A model generated the notes under the pieces. That model saw only the letters and a program-made list of their open reading frames with translations, did not search any database and was not told where the DNA came from. A program made the translations under genes and the position numbers. A DNA stretch of 64,000 nucleotides from Pseudomonas oryzihabitans (GTDB taxonomy: Bacteria; Pseudomonadota; Gammaproteobacteria; Pseudomonadales; Pseudomonadaceae), in assembly GCF_006384975.1 (NCBI RefSeq), contig NZ_CP021645.1, positions 3,190,001 through 3,254,000 on the forward strand, written 5' to 3'. Positions 9,201-17,292 of the stretch are shown here, one piece after another (positions within the stretch are counted from its first letter, which is position 1; each line of letters opens with the position of its first letter).

Positions 9201-10599
9201 CCACAGCGCGCTGCGCGCCGAGGTACGGGTGCGCAACGCCCAGGGCGAGTGGCGCTGGCTGCGCCTGGAAGGCACGCCGCGCCTGGAGGTCGACGGTGAA
9301 TTCCACGGCCTGGTCGGCTGTGGCGTGGACATCACCGAGGCCCGGCAGACCACCGACCAGTTGGAGCAGCGCATCGCCGAGCGGACCCAGGAGCTGGGTC
9401 GCAGCCACGCCCGATTGATCGCCGAGATCTACGAGCGCGAGCGGACCGAAGAAGCCCTGCGGCAGTCGCAGAAGATGGAAGCCATCGGCCAACTCACCGG
9501 CGGTATCGCCCACGACTTCAACAACATGCTGACCGGTATCGTCGGCGCCCTCGACCTGATCCGGCTGCGCATCGCCAACGGCCGTACCCAGGACCTGGAT
9601 CGCTACATCAACGCGGCGGTCAATTCGGCGGATCGCGCCGCGGCCCTCACCCATCGGCTGCTGGCCTTCGCCCGCCGGCAGACCCTCGATCCGCAGCCGG
9701 TGGACGTGCACCAACTGGTCGAATCCCTGCAGGATCTGTTGGTGCGCACTGTGGGTGAGAACGTTACCTTGCGGCTGGACCTCGCGCCCGTCGCCTGGCT
9801 CGCCCACAGCGATACCCATCAGCTGGAAAACGCCCTGCTCAACCTGGTGATCAATGGCCGCGACGCCATGCCCGCCGGGGGCGAGCTGTGCATCGCCACC
9901 ACTACCCTCAGCCTGGACGCCGAGGCGGCCGCGCGCGAATCCCTCACCCCGGGTGACTATGTCCGCCTGAGCGTGACCGATACCGGCACCGGCATGCCAC
10001 CCGAGGTCAAGGCCAAGGCCTTCGAGCCCTTCTTCACCACCAAACCGGCCGGCCAGGGCACGGGGCTCGGCTTGTCGATGATCTACGGCTTCGTCAAGCA
10101 GTCCGGCGGTACCGCGCGCATCGACACCGAGCAGGGCCAGGGCACCACCATCAGTCTCTACCTGCCCAGGCACGCCGAAGTCGCTGCGGCAGCCCAGGAG
10201 CAGTCGACGACCAAGGTCGCGCCACGCGCCGAAGCCGGCCAGACCGTCCTGGTAGTGGAAGACGAGTACGCCGTGCGCATGATCGTGCTGGAGGTACTCG
10301 CCGAACTAGGTTACACCGCCCTGGAGGCCAGCGACGCCGACGGCGCCCTGCCGATCATCGAAAGCGGGCAGCGGTTGGACCTGCTCATCAGCGATGTCGG
10401 CCTGCCTGGCATGAATGGGCGTCAGCTCGCCGAGATCGCCCGCGGCCGTCGGCCCGAACTCAAGGTGTTGTTCATCACCGGCTATGCCAAGAATGCCAAG
10501 GTACGCGGCGAATTCCTTGGCGAGAACATGGACATGCTGATCAAGCCCTTCGACATCGATGCCCTGGCCGAACGCATCCACAGCATGATTCAGAGCTAG
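6250..10599 (+). CDS. Multisensor hybrid histidine kinase (GAF/PAS x7, HisKA, HATPase, REC)
   Basis: A 1449-residue predicted soluble hybrid kinase. Read in order: GAF (about 30-165), PAS (185-305), PAS (310-425), GAF (435-590), PAS (600-730), GAF (745-905), PAS (915-1035), coiled coil, HisKA with phospho-acceptor His1088 in AHDFNNM, HATPase (about 1180-1300, with the G box TGLGLSMIYGF), and a C-terminal receiver with Asp1382 in LLISDVG. No membrane segments are seen. The GTG start at 6250 has AAGGA nine bases upstream; an in-frame ATG ten codons later is an alternative. It follows the secretion ATPase by 40 bases and may be co-transcribed. Input signal and partner are not deducible. Confidence 0.85.
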   Translation: MQITAVNPLAMAAEDPEQIRRRQAWLADHGLLDGQAEPGLEDLVELAATLCETPIAAVNLLGEHLQLFKAERGLGVAEMPLALSFCRHLHAAGEARQIEDLSQDPRFADNPLVTDPAGLRFYAGAPLRTADGVFLGTLCVFDWQPRELSTARLTGLDRLARQVLRLFETQSKATAPTRHSGLDEAHYRALMDVNPQIIWFARPDGTFEYANRYWYEYSGLTPERAAADPELWAATIHPDHRQLLLRHWGEVRAQRIAGSLELQLRDAQGRYRWFETRTMPFTNASGEIEHWVGVAQDIDSRKRAETALQESEAFAHLLLESTHEGFCALDREGRTTLCNRAFRQMLGLAEDRDGLDEPLETRLGSARSEDGAQAIRRAARDGAILHLSADALLREDGSLLPVEWRAQPLWRDGEVQGAICTFVDLSERIRSHDRQRFLLELGDLLHGVTHTGEVASVLGDSLGHLLAVQRIGYARVGRDGSLTIDSDWLDQGRTRRLNLPSLAHWHTSAVEELRRGVIVSVEDSAQDSRLGQMRERLLEHDVRAGLVVPLLAEEQLVGLLFLYTDTPRHWTIGDVALVREVAERIRIVIERTAAADALRVAEQRIALAMDVADLGVWDYDIDHDLISWDARLAHLVGAPERRRKTRGAALLRALHPADAPRVRAYVSAAIQSQGSAYDLRLTFRVRSSRQEEPVWLSIRGRERLEPGGRRRLVGIARDITRERHDADRISETNRQLRQQIEERREAAARQHALIELGDRLREGDPESAGVAVALELVGVRLGLRRVGYARLDEGRGTFIMQQVWTPNGSADHALAYPLLAPDSLGTQEGEAPLVIDDVSQDPRAQANAERLLDLEIAALVDIPLYEDGRLRALFVAHDQRARLWKESEVQFLRDVTDRLWAAICRQRSQDAQRESEGRFRLMADSAPVLIWACDGEGQLQFVNQRFASEFDLHDADLRDQGWSALLPDTECPAFEGAFKQAIATHSALRAEVRVRNAQGEWRWLRLEGTPRLEVDGEFHGLVGCGVDITEARQTTDQLEQRIAERTQELGRSHARLIAEIYERERTEEALRQSQKMEAIGQLTGGIAHDFNNMLTGIVGALDLIRLRIANGRTQDLDRYINAAVNSADRAAALTHRLLAFARRQTLDPQPVDVHQLVESLQDLLVRTVGENVTLRLDLAPVAWLAHSDTHQLENALLNLVINGRDAMPAGGELCIATTTLSLDAEAAARESLTPGDYVRLSVTDTGTGMPPEVKAKAFEPFFTTKPAGQGTGLGLSMIYGFVKQSGGTARIDTEQGQGTTISLYLPRHAEVAAAAQEQSTTKVAPRAEAGQTVLVVEDEYAVRMIVLEVLAELGYTALEASDADGALPIIESGQRLDLLISDVGLPGMNGRQLAEIARGRRPELKVLFITGYAKNAKVRGEFLGENMDMLIKPFDIDALAERIHSMIQS

Positions 10600-10666
10600 C
10601 AAGGGACTCGGAACTCGTCGGACGTCTCCGCTCTCTAATGGAGACCTCAAGAAGGAGATTTCATCC

Positions 10667-10981
10667 ATGCGCCTGAAGAAGCTTGCTCTGGTTTCCCTGA
10701 TCGGCCTGCCGCTGCTGGCCGCGACCACCGCCGCCAATGCGGATGCCCGGTTCTGGCGTCATGCCGCGACCCTGGGCGCGACCTCCGGCTCGTTCTATAC
10801 CACCAGCCGTGACGACCACAAGATCGTCGCCGCCACCCAGGACGACGCCAGCTCCTACCTGGCCAGCAATGGCCAGATCCGCGGCCCCTACCTGGAAGCT
10901 GCCCTGCGCGACATGCGCGCGGCCCAGCCGGGCCTGCAGGCCAGTGATAGCGATCTGGCCATGCGTATCCTGACCCAGTAA
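10667..10981 (+). CDS. DUF2388 periplasmic protein
   Basis: A 104-residue protein with a clear signal peptide (residues 1-26, ending in ANA-DA) and the DUF2388 signature: SFYTTSRDDHKIVAA, then DDASSYLASNGQIRGPYLEAAL. The family is small, largely confined to Pseudomonas, and of unknown function; members are usually periplasmic. GAAGGAG precedes the ATG by nine bases. The gene is closed by a strong bidirectional terminator shared with gcvH. Confidence 0.85.
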   Translation: MRLKKLALVSLIGLPLLAATTAANADARFWRHAATLGATSGSFYTTSRDDHKIVAATQDDASSYLASNGQIRGPYLEAALRDMRAAQPGLQASDSDLAMRILTQ

Positions 10982-11003
10982 GAGCCCGCTCAAAGGGGCA
11001 GGC

Positions 11004-11047
11004 AAAAAAAGAACCCCGCCGGCCAGGCCGCGCGGGGTTCTTTTTTT
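11004..11047. terminator. Bidirectional rho-independent terminator
   Basis: Stem AAAAAAAGAACCCCGC (11004-11019) pairs with GCGGGGTTCTTTTTTT (11032-11047), giving a T tract on either strand. It lies between the convergent DUF2388 gene and gcvH and should end both. Confidence 0.92.
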
Positions 11048-11076
11048 GCTGGATTGGCGAAGCGCGAACGAAGCCC

Positions 11077-11460
11077 TTAGCTTTCGCTGGCCTGCCGGTA
11101 GCCTTCGGCATCCAGCAGTTTGTCCAGCTCGGCCGGATCCTGCGGCTTGAGCTTGAAGAACCAGGCGCCATAGGGTTCGCCGTTCACCTGCTCGGGTGCA
11201 TCGGCCAGCGCCTCGTTGATCGCGATCACCTCGCCGCCCACCGGCGCATAGATGTCCGAGGCGGCCTTGACCGACTCCACCACCCCGGCCTGATCGCCCG
11301 CGGCAAGGGTCTTGCCGATTTCCGGCAGTTCGATGAACACCACATCGCCCAGTGCCTCCTGGGCATGGTCGGAGATGCCGACGGTGACGCTACCATCGGC
11401 TTCCAGGCGCGCCCATTCGTGGCTGGCGGCATAACGCAGGTCGGCGGGAATCTGGCTCAT
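11077..11460 (-). CDS. gcvH: Glycine cleavage system H protein
   Basis: Lipoylated carrier of the glycine cleavage complex, shuttling the aminomethyl group between P, T and L proteins. 127 residues, the usual H-protein size, with lipoyl-lysine Lys65 in [13 protein letters not shown] chose the ATG at 11460 ([16 protein letters not shown]) because the conserved N-terminus begins there; the longer open frame to 11598 runs into the neighbouring gene. No gcvP or gcvT lies in the window, so P and T must be elsewhere or this is a second H copy. Confidence 0.93.
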   Translation of the reverse strand: MSQIPADLRYAASHEWARLEADGSVTVGISDHAQEALGDVVFIELPEIGKTLAAGDQAGVVESVKAASDIYAPVGGEVIAINEALADAPEQVNGEPYGAWFFKLKPQDPAELDKLLDAEGYRQASES

Positions 11461-11537
11461 GAGGGGTCCTCGGGACTGGCACGGTGAAAAGGCTAGGGTA
11501 GCCTGCCAACCCTGAGGACCGCCATCGTCACCCACGC

Positions 11538-12581
11538 TTAATTGGGGCCGATCCGCGTGCAGCTGGTGTTGTCGACGTATTTCTTCAGCGTCGCCCACTG
11601 CGGCCGATCCACACCGTTAATGGGCTCCACCGCCAGGTTGTAATTACCCCAACCCGGGCCTGCGGCCCAATAGCTAGCCGGAATGCAGTGCTGCTTGAGG
11701 TAGGCCAGCATGTTGTCCATGGCCAGCAACCAGCGCGGATCATCGTCCGGCACGCCGAATTCGCCGATGTAGCCCTGCTTGCCGTTCTTCTTCAGCCAGT
11801 CGACGAAAGGCTTGACTCTGTTCACCCCGACCTGGGGATCGAAGCCACTCATGTCCTTGCTGGCGTATTGGCCACCGCCGTCGTTATCGAAATAGACATG
11901 GGCGGAAAAGATCAGCTTGTTCGCCGGATCCTTGAGTGCCAGCAGCGGGTCGTTCCACTGCGGCCAGCGAGCAGCGCTGGACCAGCCGTTGCCCTCGACG
12001 ATGATGGGATGCACGTTGTCCACGGTGCGGATACCGTTGATGCCGTGCTGGGCGGCGGTCGGCCAGAAGGCCACGGCGTCGTGGGGCTCGTTCATGATGT
12101 CGTAGCCATAGAGCGCCGGATGCCTGCCGAAGCGGTAAGCCAGGCGGTAGGTCACATCCCAGTAGTTGAAATAGGTGACCTTGCCGGCGCCGATCACCTC
12201 GCCGCGATAGCGGGCGTAGTTGTGCAGATCGAGGATCACCTTCACGTCGTATTTCTGCGCGTAGTTGAGCGTCTGGGTGATCAGGGCGCCATAATCCGGG
12301 TCCAGCATCGAATTCAATTTGGGCTGAATGCGCTCCCAGATGATCGGAAAGCGCACCAGCTTGATGCCCTTGGCGCTCCAGTCCTTGAAGTGCTGTTCGC
12401 TGGGAAAGACATAGTTGCGGTTGTTCACGCCGGGCAGCACCTGGCTGGCGAAACCGGCACCGGAAAAGTTGAGGCCGACCAGTTCGACCGCCTGGGCCGA
12501 GGGCAACCAGGCGCTAGCCAGGGCCAGCGTACTGGCGAGACACAGCGAAACGTGGCGCAAGCGCCGGGTAAGGGATTGCAT
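11538..12581 (-). CDS. Secreted GH5-family glycanase (endoglucanase-like)
   Basis: A 347-residue exported glycoside hydrolase. A signal peptide (residues 1-31, cut after AQA) precedes a GH5 barrel: GLNFSG start strand, catalytic acid/base Glu165 in DIMNEPH, and nucleophile Glu274 in YIGEFGV, with the conserved His in SAHVYFD. No carbohydrate-binding module is present. Beta-1,4-glucan is the family's usual substrate, but mannan or other glucans are possible. I chose the ATG at 12581 because it opens the signal peptide; 39 further open codons upstream look non-genic. Divergent from the sorbosone-dehydrogenase-like gene. Confidence 0.85.
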   Translation of the reverse strand: MQSLTRRLRHVSLCLASTLALASAWLPSAQAVELVGLNFSGAGFASQVLPGVNNRNYVFPSEQHFKDWSAKGIKLVRFPIIWERIQPKLNSMLDPDYGALITQTLNYAQKYDVKVILDLHNYARYRGEVIGAGKVTYFNYWDVTYRLAYRFGRHPALYGYDIMNEPHDAVAFWPTAAQHGINGIRTVDNVHPIIVEGNGWSSAARWPQWNDPLLALKDPANKLIFSAHVYFDNDGGGQYASKDMSGFDPQVGVNRVKPFVDWLKKNGKQGYIGEFGVPDDDPRWLLAMDNMLAYLKQHCIPASYWAAGPGWGNYNLAVEPINGVDRPQWATLKKYVDNTSCTRIGPN

Positions 12582-13040
12582 GATTGCACCTGTGGGAAGA
12601 GGTATTTCCCGCCGACCGCAAACTAGCGGGCTCTGGCGTGGACGAGTTCGGGCGGCCGCGTCCTCCTGCGGCGCCGTGTGGCGCGACTTCGTCGTCATTG
12701 TTGACGCAGCTATCGGCCTTTCCGGGCGCAGCTTGAGGAACTATTTCCCTTTAAAAACAGTTATTTAGCGCTAAAAAAGCGTCAGATTGCCGGCACTTTG
12801 GCAAAGCGCGACCGAGTGGTAGCGCTAAGATCTTGAACCGTCGGCATTTTCTGTAATCAAGACCTGGACGAGCGAAGCGGCGATGTCTCTAGTGAGACCG
12901 ATCAGTCGAATAGGGTCGACTTGTAACCGCTTGTGCCAATATGGTCGCCTGGACTGCCTGGATATCCACTGTCTGCCCCACTTGGAACATTGAGCGTCGA
13001 ACCGGGCTCTATCCTCCGAGCCCCTGCGAGAGCCCTTGCC
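12582..13040. promoter_or_regulatory. Divergent intergenic region with two TAGCGCTA palindromes
   Basis: 459 bases without a convincing gene between the divergent GH5 and sorbosone-dehydrogenase-like genes. An AT-rich tract around 12745-12780 suggests promoters. TTTAGCGCTAAA (12764-12775) is a perfect 12-base palindrome, and its core TAGCGCTA recurs at 12820-12827, 54 bases away centre to centre. The central CG and symmetry resemble LacI-family operators. No regulator gene is adjacent. Confidence 0.45.
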
Positions 13041-14369
13041 ATGCCCCTTTGCGCGACCTTGCCCCTGCGTTCCCTGGCACTGACCCTGGCAGCCATCACC
13101 CTGTTGGGTTGCGGTGAGCACTCCCGGCTGGAAAAAGCCGCCAGCTACGGCCCCACTCCCACGCTGCCAGAGCCGCATCCGACCTTCATGCCCACGGTGA
13201 ACGTGGCGCCCGCGGTGGGCTGGCCCCAGGGCGCGCTGCCCACCGCCGCCCCGGGCACCCAGGTCAAGGCCTTCGCCAGCGGCCTGGACCATCCGCGCTG
13301 GCTCTATGTCTTGCCCAACGGTGACGTCCTGGTGGCGGAAAGCAATGCGCCCAAGCGCGACGACTTTCCCGGCGTCAAGCGCTGGATCGCCGGCCTGTTC
13401 ATGAAGAAGGCCGGTGCCGGCGTGCCCAGCGCCGATCGCATCACGCTGCTGCGTGACGCCGACGGCGACGGGGTGGCCGAAACCCGTACGGTATTCGCCG
13501 AAGGACTGCACTCGCCGTTCGGCATGGTGCTGGTGGGCAATGACTTCTATGTCGCCAATGCCGACGCCCTGGTGCGCTTCACCTATCGTCCCGGCGCCAC
13601 CCACCTGGACGGCCCGTCCACCCTGGTCACCGATCTGCCGGCGGGCATCAATCACCACTGGACCAAGAACGTCATCGCCAGTCGCGATGGCCAGAAGCTC
13701 TATATCACCGTCGGCTCCAACAGCAACGTCGGCGAAAACGGCCTGGACATCGAGCAGGGCCGCGCCGCCATCTGGGAGCTGGACCGCGCCAGTGGCCAGA
13801 AGCGCCTGTTCGCCGCCGGCCTGCGCAACCCCAACGGCCTGGACTGGGAGCCCACCACCGGCACGCTGTGGACGGTGGTCAACGAACGCGACGAGATCGG
13901 CAGCGACCTGGTCCCCGACTACGCCACCTCGGTCCAGGACGGCGGCTTCTACGGCTGGCCCTACAGCTATTGGGGCAAGAACGTGGACCGCCGCGTCCAG
14001 CCGCCGCGACCGGACCTGGTGGCCAAGGCGCTCACCCCCGACTACGCCCTCGGTACCCATACCGCCTCCCTGGGCCTGGCCTTCGCCAGCGCCGATACCC
14101 GGTTGCCGGAAGCGTTCCGCCAGGGCCTGTTCGTCGGTCAGCACGGTTCCTGGAACCGCGATCCGAAGAGCGGCTACAAGGTCGTCTTCGTTCCCTTCCA
14201 GAATGGCAAGCCCAGCGGTCCACCGCGCGATGTGCTGACCGGTTTCCTCAATGCCAAGGAAGAAGCCCAGGGACGCCCGGTCGGCGTAGCCAACGATGGT
14301 CGCGGCGCCCTGCTGGTGGCGGACGATGTCGGCAACACGATCTGGCGGGTCAGCGCCCAACGTCCCTGA
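13041..14369 (+). CDS. Sorbosone dehydrogenase-like PQQ sugar dehydrogenase lipoprotein
   Basis: A 442-residue beta-propeller protein of the glucose/sorbosone dehydrogenase family (COG2133-like), presumed to oxidise a sugar or aldose with PQQ and feed electrons to the respiratory chain. The N-terminus is a lipoprotein signal with lipobox LLGC (Cys24), so it should be membrane anchored. Propeller motifs include [38 protein letters not shown] and [10 protein letters not shown] chose ATG 13041 because it begins the lipoprotein signal; the 36 open codons upstream are not signal-like. Substrate cannot be read from sequence. Confidence 0.82.
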   Translation: MPLCATLPLRSLALTLAAITLLGCGEHSRLEKAASYGPTPTLPEPHPTFMPTVNVAPAVGWPQGALPTAAPGTQVKAFASGLDHPRWLYVLPNGDVLVAESNAPKRDDFPGVKRWIAGLFMKKAGAGVPSADRITLLRDADGDGVAETRTVFAEGLHSPFGMVLVGNDFYVANADALVRFTYRPGATHLDGPSTLVTDLPAGINHHWTKNVIASRDGQKLYITVGSNSNVGENGLDIEQGRAAIWELDRASGQKRLFAAGLRNPNGLDWEPTTGTLWTVVNERDEIGSDLVPDYATSVQDGGFYGWPYSYWGKNVDRRVQPPRPDLVAKALTPDYALGTHTASLGLAFASADTRLPEAFRQGLFVGQHGSWNRDPKSGYKVVFVPFQNGKPSGPPRDVLTGFLNAKEEAQGRPVGVANDGRGALLVADDVGNTIWRVSAQRP

Positions 14370-14375
14370 CGTCTC

Positions 14376-14392
14376 GTTAATCCCTCCTTAAG
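14376..14392 (+). promoter_or_regulatory. PmrA-box-like direct repeat
   Basis: GTTAAT (14376-14381), five bases, then CTTAAG (14387-14392): an 11-base-periodic direct repeat that fits the YTTAAK-N5-YTTAAK box of PmrA-type regulators with one mismatch. It lies 105 bases before the PmrA-like gene, right after the previous stop codon, and suggests autoregulation. Confidence 0.6.
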
Positions 14393-14414
14393 CGCGCCCG
14401 CCTAGGCTTGAGCC

Positions 14415-14478
14415 TGACCATCCTGGGGGATGGTCACCGCTCTTGCCGAGGCAGGCCCGGAGCGGTAAAAACCGTTCC
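14415..14478 (+). promoter_or_regulatory. Leader with two hairpins and a competing pairing
   Basis: Upstream of the PmrA-like gene. Hairpin A: TGACCATCC (14415-14423) with GGATGGTCA (14428-14436). Hairpin C: GGAGCGGT (14459-14466) with ACCGTTCC (14471-14478) around an AAAA loop, one G-T pair. A third helix, ACCGCTC (14436-14442) with GAGCGGT (14460-14466), excludes hairpin C. No T tract follows, so an ordinary terminator is unlikely. Confidence 0.4.
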
Positions 14479-14496
14479 ACCGTCTGGGAAAATCCA

Positions 14497-15171
14497 ATGA
14501 GAATATTGCTGGCCGAAGACGACATGTTGCTGGGCGACGGCATCCGCGCCGGTCTGGCTCTGGAAGGCGATACCGTCGATTGGGTGACCGATGGCCAGGC
14601 CGCCCAGTCCGCCTTGGAAACCGACCCCTTCGATCTGGTGGTGCTCGACATCGGCCTGCCGCGGCGCTCCGGGCTCGAGGTGTTGTCCGCCCTGCGCAAG
14701 CGCGGTGATGGCACCCCGGTACTGATCCTGACCGCCCGTGACAAGGTCACCGACCGGGTCACCGGCCTGGACACCGGCGCCGACGACTATCTGACCAAAC
14801 CCTTCGACCTCGACGAACTGCTCGCCCGCGTCCGGGCCCTGACCCGGCGCAGTACCGGCCGCGCCCAGCCACTGCTGGAGCACAACGAGCTCAAGGTCGA
14901 TCCAGCCACCCACAGGGTCACCCTGGCCGGCCAACCGGTCGACCTGGCCCCGCGCGAATATGCGCTGCTGCGCCTGTTGCTGGAAAACATGGGCAAGGTA
15001 CTCTCGCGCAATCGCCTGGAGCAGGCGCTCTATGGCTGGGACGGCGATGTCGAAAGCAATGCCATCGAAGTCCACATCCACCACCTCAGACGCAAGCTGG
15101 GCAGCAGCCTGATCCGTACCGTGCGCGGCATCGGCTACGGTATCGACCAGCCCGAACGACCGACCTCATGA
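14497..15171 (+). CDS. pmrA: PmrA-like OmpR-family response regulator
   Basis: A 224-residue DNA-binding response regulator: receiver domain with acidic pocket EDD (7-9), phospho-acceptor Asp51, Thr in LTARD and Lys in LTKPFDL, then a winged-helix domain ending RTVRGIGYGI. The text closely resembles the P. aeruginosa PmrA sequence I remember (MRILLAEDD.LLGDGIRAGL, LDIGLPRRSGL). In that species PmrAB controls lipid A aminoarabinose addition and polymyxin resistance. The ATG at 14497 starts exactly at the receiver; the stop overlaps the sensor kinase start. The closely related QseB/TctD types are alternatives. No LPS-modification gene is nearby. Confidence 0.8.
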   Translation: MRILLAEDDMLLGDGIRAGLALEGDTVDWVTDGQAAQSALETDPFDLVVLDIGLPRRSGLEVLSALRKRGDGTPVLILTARDKVTDRVTGLDTGADDYLTKPFDLDELLARVRALTRRSTGRAQPLLEHNELKVDPATHRVTLAGQPVDLAPREYALLRLLLENMGKVLSRNRLEQALYGWDGDVESNAIEVHIHHLRRKLGSSLIRTVRGIGYGIDQPERPTS

Positions 15172-16544
15172 TTGACCGCCCCGCCGCTTCCCTGCGCAAG
15201 AGGCTGTTGACCCTGCTGTTATGCGGGATCTTCGCCTGCTGGCTGATCGCGGCGCTGGTGACCTATCAGTTGGTGTTGCGCCAGGTGAATCGCCTGGCCG
15301 ACGAAGACATGCTGGATTTCGGTGCGGCGGCCCTGCATCTGGCCACCCTGACCGAAAGCAGCGATCAGGTCCTGTCACCGGAGGCGCAGCTGCTGGAGCG
15401 CAGCCGCATGGCCATCGCCGACCTGCCGCTGTTCAAACGTCGCAATGCGCTGGGCTATCTGCTGCAAGCCGGCAACCAGCAACTCGGTACTCCGGCTCCC
15501 CCGCCGGGCCTGATCGACCAGCCCCCCGGCTTCAGCAGTCTGGTGGCCAACGGTCAGCGCTGGCGCGTGCTGCGGCTGATCAGTGGCGAGGGCAAGATCT
15601 GGATCTACGAGAACCTCGCCGACCGGCGTGGCGCCACCAACCTGCTGCTGCTCGGCTCGCTGTTCCCCCTGGGCCTGGCCCTGCCGGTGCTGGCGGCACT
15701 CATCTGGTTCGGCGTCACCCGCGGCCTCGAACCGCTGCGCCAGTTGGCGGCCCAGATCAAACAGCGTTCCGCCCAACGCCTGGAGCCGCTGCCGCTGACC
15801 CGGGTCCCCCAGGAAGCGGCGGCCCTGGTGGCCGAGATCAATGCCCTGATGCAACGCCTGGATGGCGCCCTGGAGGCCGAGCGCCGGCTGACCAGCGACG
15901 CCGCCCACGAAATCCGTACGCCCCTCGCCAGCCTCTTGACCCACACCCAGGTAGCCCTGCGCTCGAGCGATCCCCAGGCCCATGCCCGCGGCCTGGTGCA
16001 GGTCCGCCGCAGTGCCGAACGCATCAGCCAGTTGATGGAGCAGATCCTGCTGCTGGCCCGCCTGGACAGCGGTGCGCTACAGGAGCAATTCGTCACCGTA
16101 CACCTGGGCGGCCTGGCAGCGGATACCCTGTCCGAGCTGGCCCCGCTGGCCATCGACAAGAACATCGACCTGGTCCTGGAAGACCAGGACGTGCAGCTCT
16201 CCGGCATCCCGACCTGGCTGGGCGTCTTACTCACCAATCTGGTCGGCAATGCCATCCGCTATACCCCGAGCGGTGGTCAGGTGCTGGTGCGGGTCGCCGC
16301 GGGAGCACCCGGCCGGGTACGGATGGATATCTGCGACAGTGGTCCCGGGGTGTCGGCAGAGGAACGAGAGATGATCTTCACCCGCTTCTATCGCAGCGAA
16401 AGCGCCGGACAGAACACCGGGAGCGGCCTCGGCCTGCCCATCGTCAAGCGTATCGTCGAAATCCATGGCGGCAGCCTGTACCTGGGCGAGGGTTTGGAGG
16501 GCCGCGGCCTGGGCGTGCACATCGAGCTGCCCGGCATCGCCTGA
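15168..16544 (+). CDS. pmrB: PmrB-like membrane sensor histidine kinase
   Basis: A 458-residue kinase overlapping the regulator by four bases (ATGA), so translationally coupled to it. TM1 about 13-36, a ~120-residue periplasmic sensor segment, TM2 about 158-183, HAMP, HisKA with His247 in DAAHEIRTPLAS, and HATPase with NAIRYTP (N box), DSGPGV and GSGLGLPIV (G boxes). The partner is evidently the PmrA-like regulator. Whether it senses Fe3+, Mg2+ or peptides as PmrB does cannot be told; a short ExxE iron motif in the sensor segment is not obvious to me. Confidence 0.78.
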   Translation: MIDRPAASLRKRLLTLLLCGIFACWLIAALVTYQLVLRQVNRLADEDMLDFGAAALHLATLTESSDQVLSPEAQLLERSRMAIADLPLFKRRNALGYLLQAGNQQLGTPAPPPGLIDQPPGFSSLVANGQRWRVLRLISGEGKIWIYENLADRRGATNLLLLGSLFPLGLALPVLAALIWFGVTRGLEPLRQLAAQIKQRSAQRLEPLPLTRVPQEAAALVAEINALMQRLDGALEAERRLTSDAAHEIRTPLASLLTHTQVALRSSDPQAHARGLVQVRRSAERISQLMEQILLLARLDSGALQEQFVTVHLGGLAADTLSELAPLAIDKNIDLVLEDQDVQLSGIPTWLGVLLTNLVGNAIRYTPSGGQVLVRVAAGAPGRVRMDICDSGPGVSAEEREMIFTRFYRSESAGQNTGSGLGLPIVKRIVEIHGGSLYLGEGLEGRGLGVHIELPGIA

Positions 16545-16671
16545 AGGCGATGAGTGGGCCGCTGCCGACCGGCTAAGACCAAGGCCGGCTTTCAACCAGA
16601 CCGGCCAAGGGCTTACAGTGACGGGATTCGCCATCGGCGACGCGCAGTCCCGCTATCTGGAGAGCCCGGCC

Positions 16672-17286
16672 ATGTCCATGATCCTGTACCACACTCCCGC
16701 CTCGCCCTTCGGTCGCAAAGTCGTGGTGATGCTCCACGAGACGGACCTGATCGAGCAGGTGGAAGTGGAAATCGTCCAGCAGACGCCGCTCAACCCCAAT
16801 CGCGACGTCCTGGATACCAACCCTGCTGGCAAGATTCCCGCGTTGCGTCTGGCCGACGGCACCTGCCTGCACGATAGCCGCGTCATACTCGACTACCTGG
16901 ATACCCTGCACCAGCGCCCGCCGCTGATCCCACGCCAGGGCCCGGAACGCTGGCGCCGGCTGACCATGGCTTCGCTGTGCGACGCCATGATGGAAGCCGC
17001 CGTGCAGATTCGCTATGAAAGCTTCATGCGCCCGCCGGGCATGCAGTGGAAACTCTGGCTGGACAACCAGCAGGAAAAGATCGCCCGCGCGCTGGACTAC
17101 TTCGAGCGCGACGCCATCGCCGAGCTGGAAGGGGAATTCGATGTCGCCTGCCTGGGCATGGCCTGCCTGCTGGGCTATCTGGATTTCCGCATTCCCACCT
17201 GGGCCTGGCGCAGCGACTGCCCTCGGATCGCCGCCTGGTACGCCCGCGTCAGCGAGCGCCCGTCCCTGCAGGCGACCCGCCCCTGA
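16672..17286 (+). CDS. Glutathione S-transferase family protein
   Basis: A 204-residue cytosolic GST-fold protein. The N-terminal thioredoxin-like half has the start strand MILYHTPASPFGRKV, the cis-Pro region NPAGKIPALRLADG and the glutathione-binding DSRVILDYLD; the C-terminal half is helical. Two starts are possible, ATG 16672 and ATG 16678; I used the first. It follows the sensor kinase by 127 bases and ends only 6 bases from the convergent HD-GYP gene. Substrate unknown. Confidence 0.85.
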   Translation: MSMILYHTPASPFGRKVVVMLHETDLIEQVEVEIVQQTPLNPNRDVLDTNPAGKIPALRLADGTCLHDSRVILDYLDTLHQRPPLIPRQGPERWRRLTMASLCDAMMEAAVQIRYESFMRPPGMQWKLWLDNQQEKIARALDYFERDAIAELEGEFDVACLGMACLLGYLDFRIPTWAWRSDCPRIAAWYARVSERPSLQATRP

Positions 17287-17292
17287 GTGACG

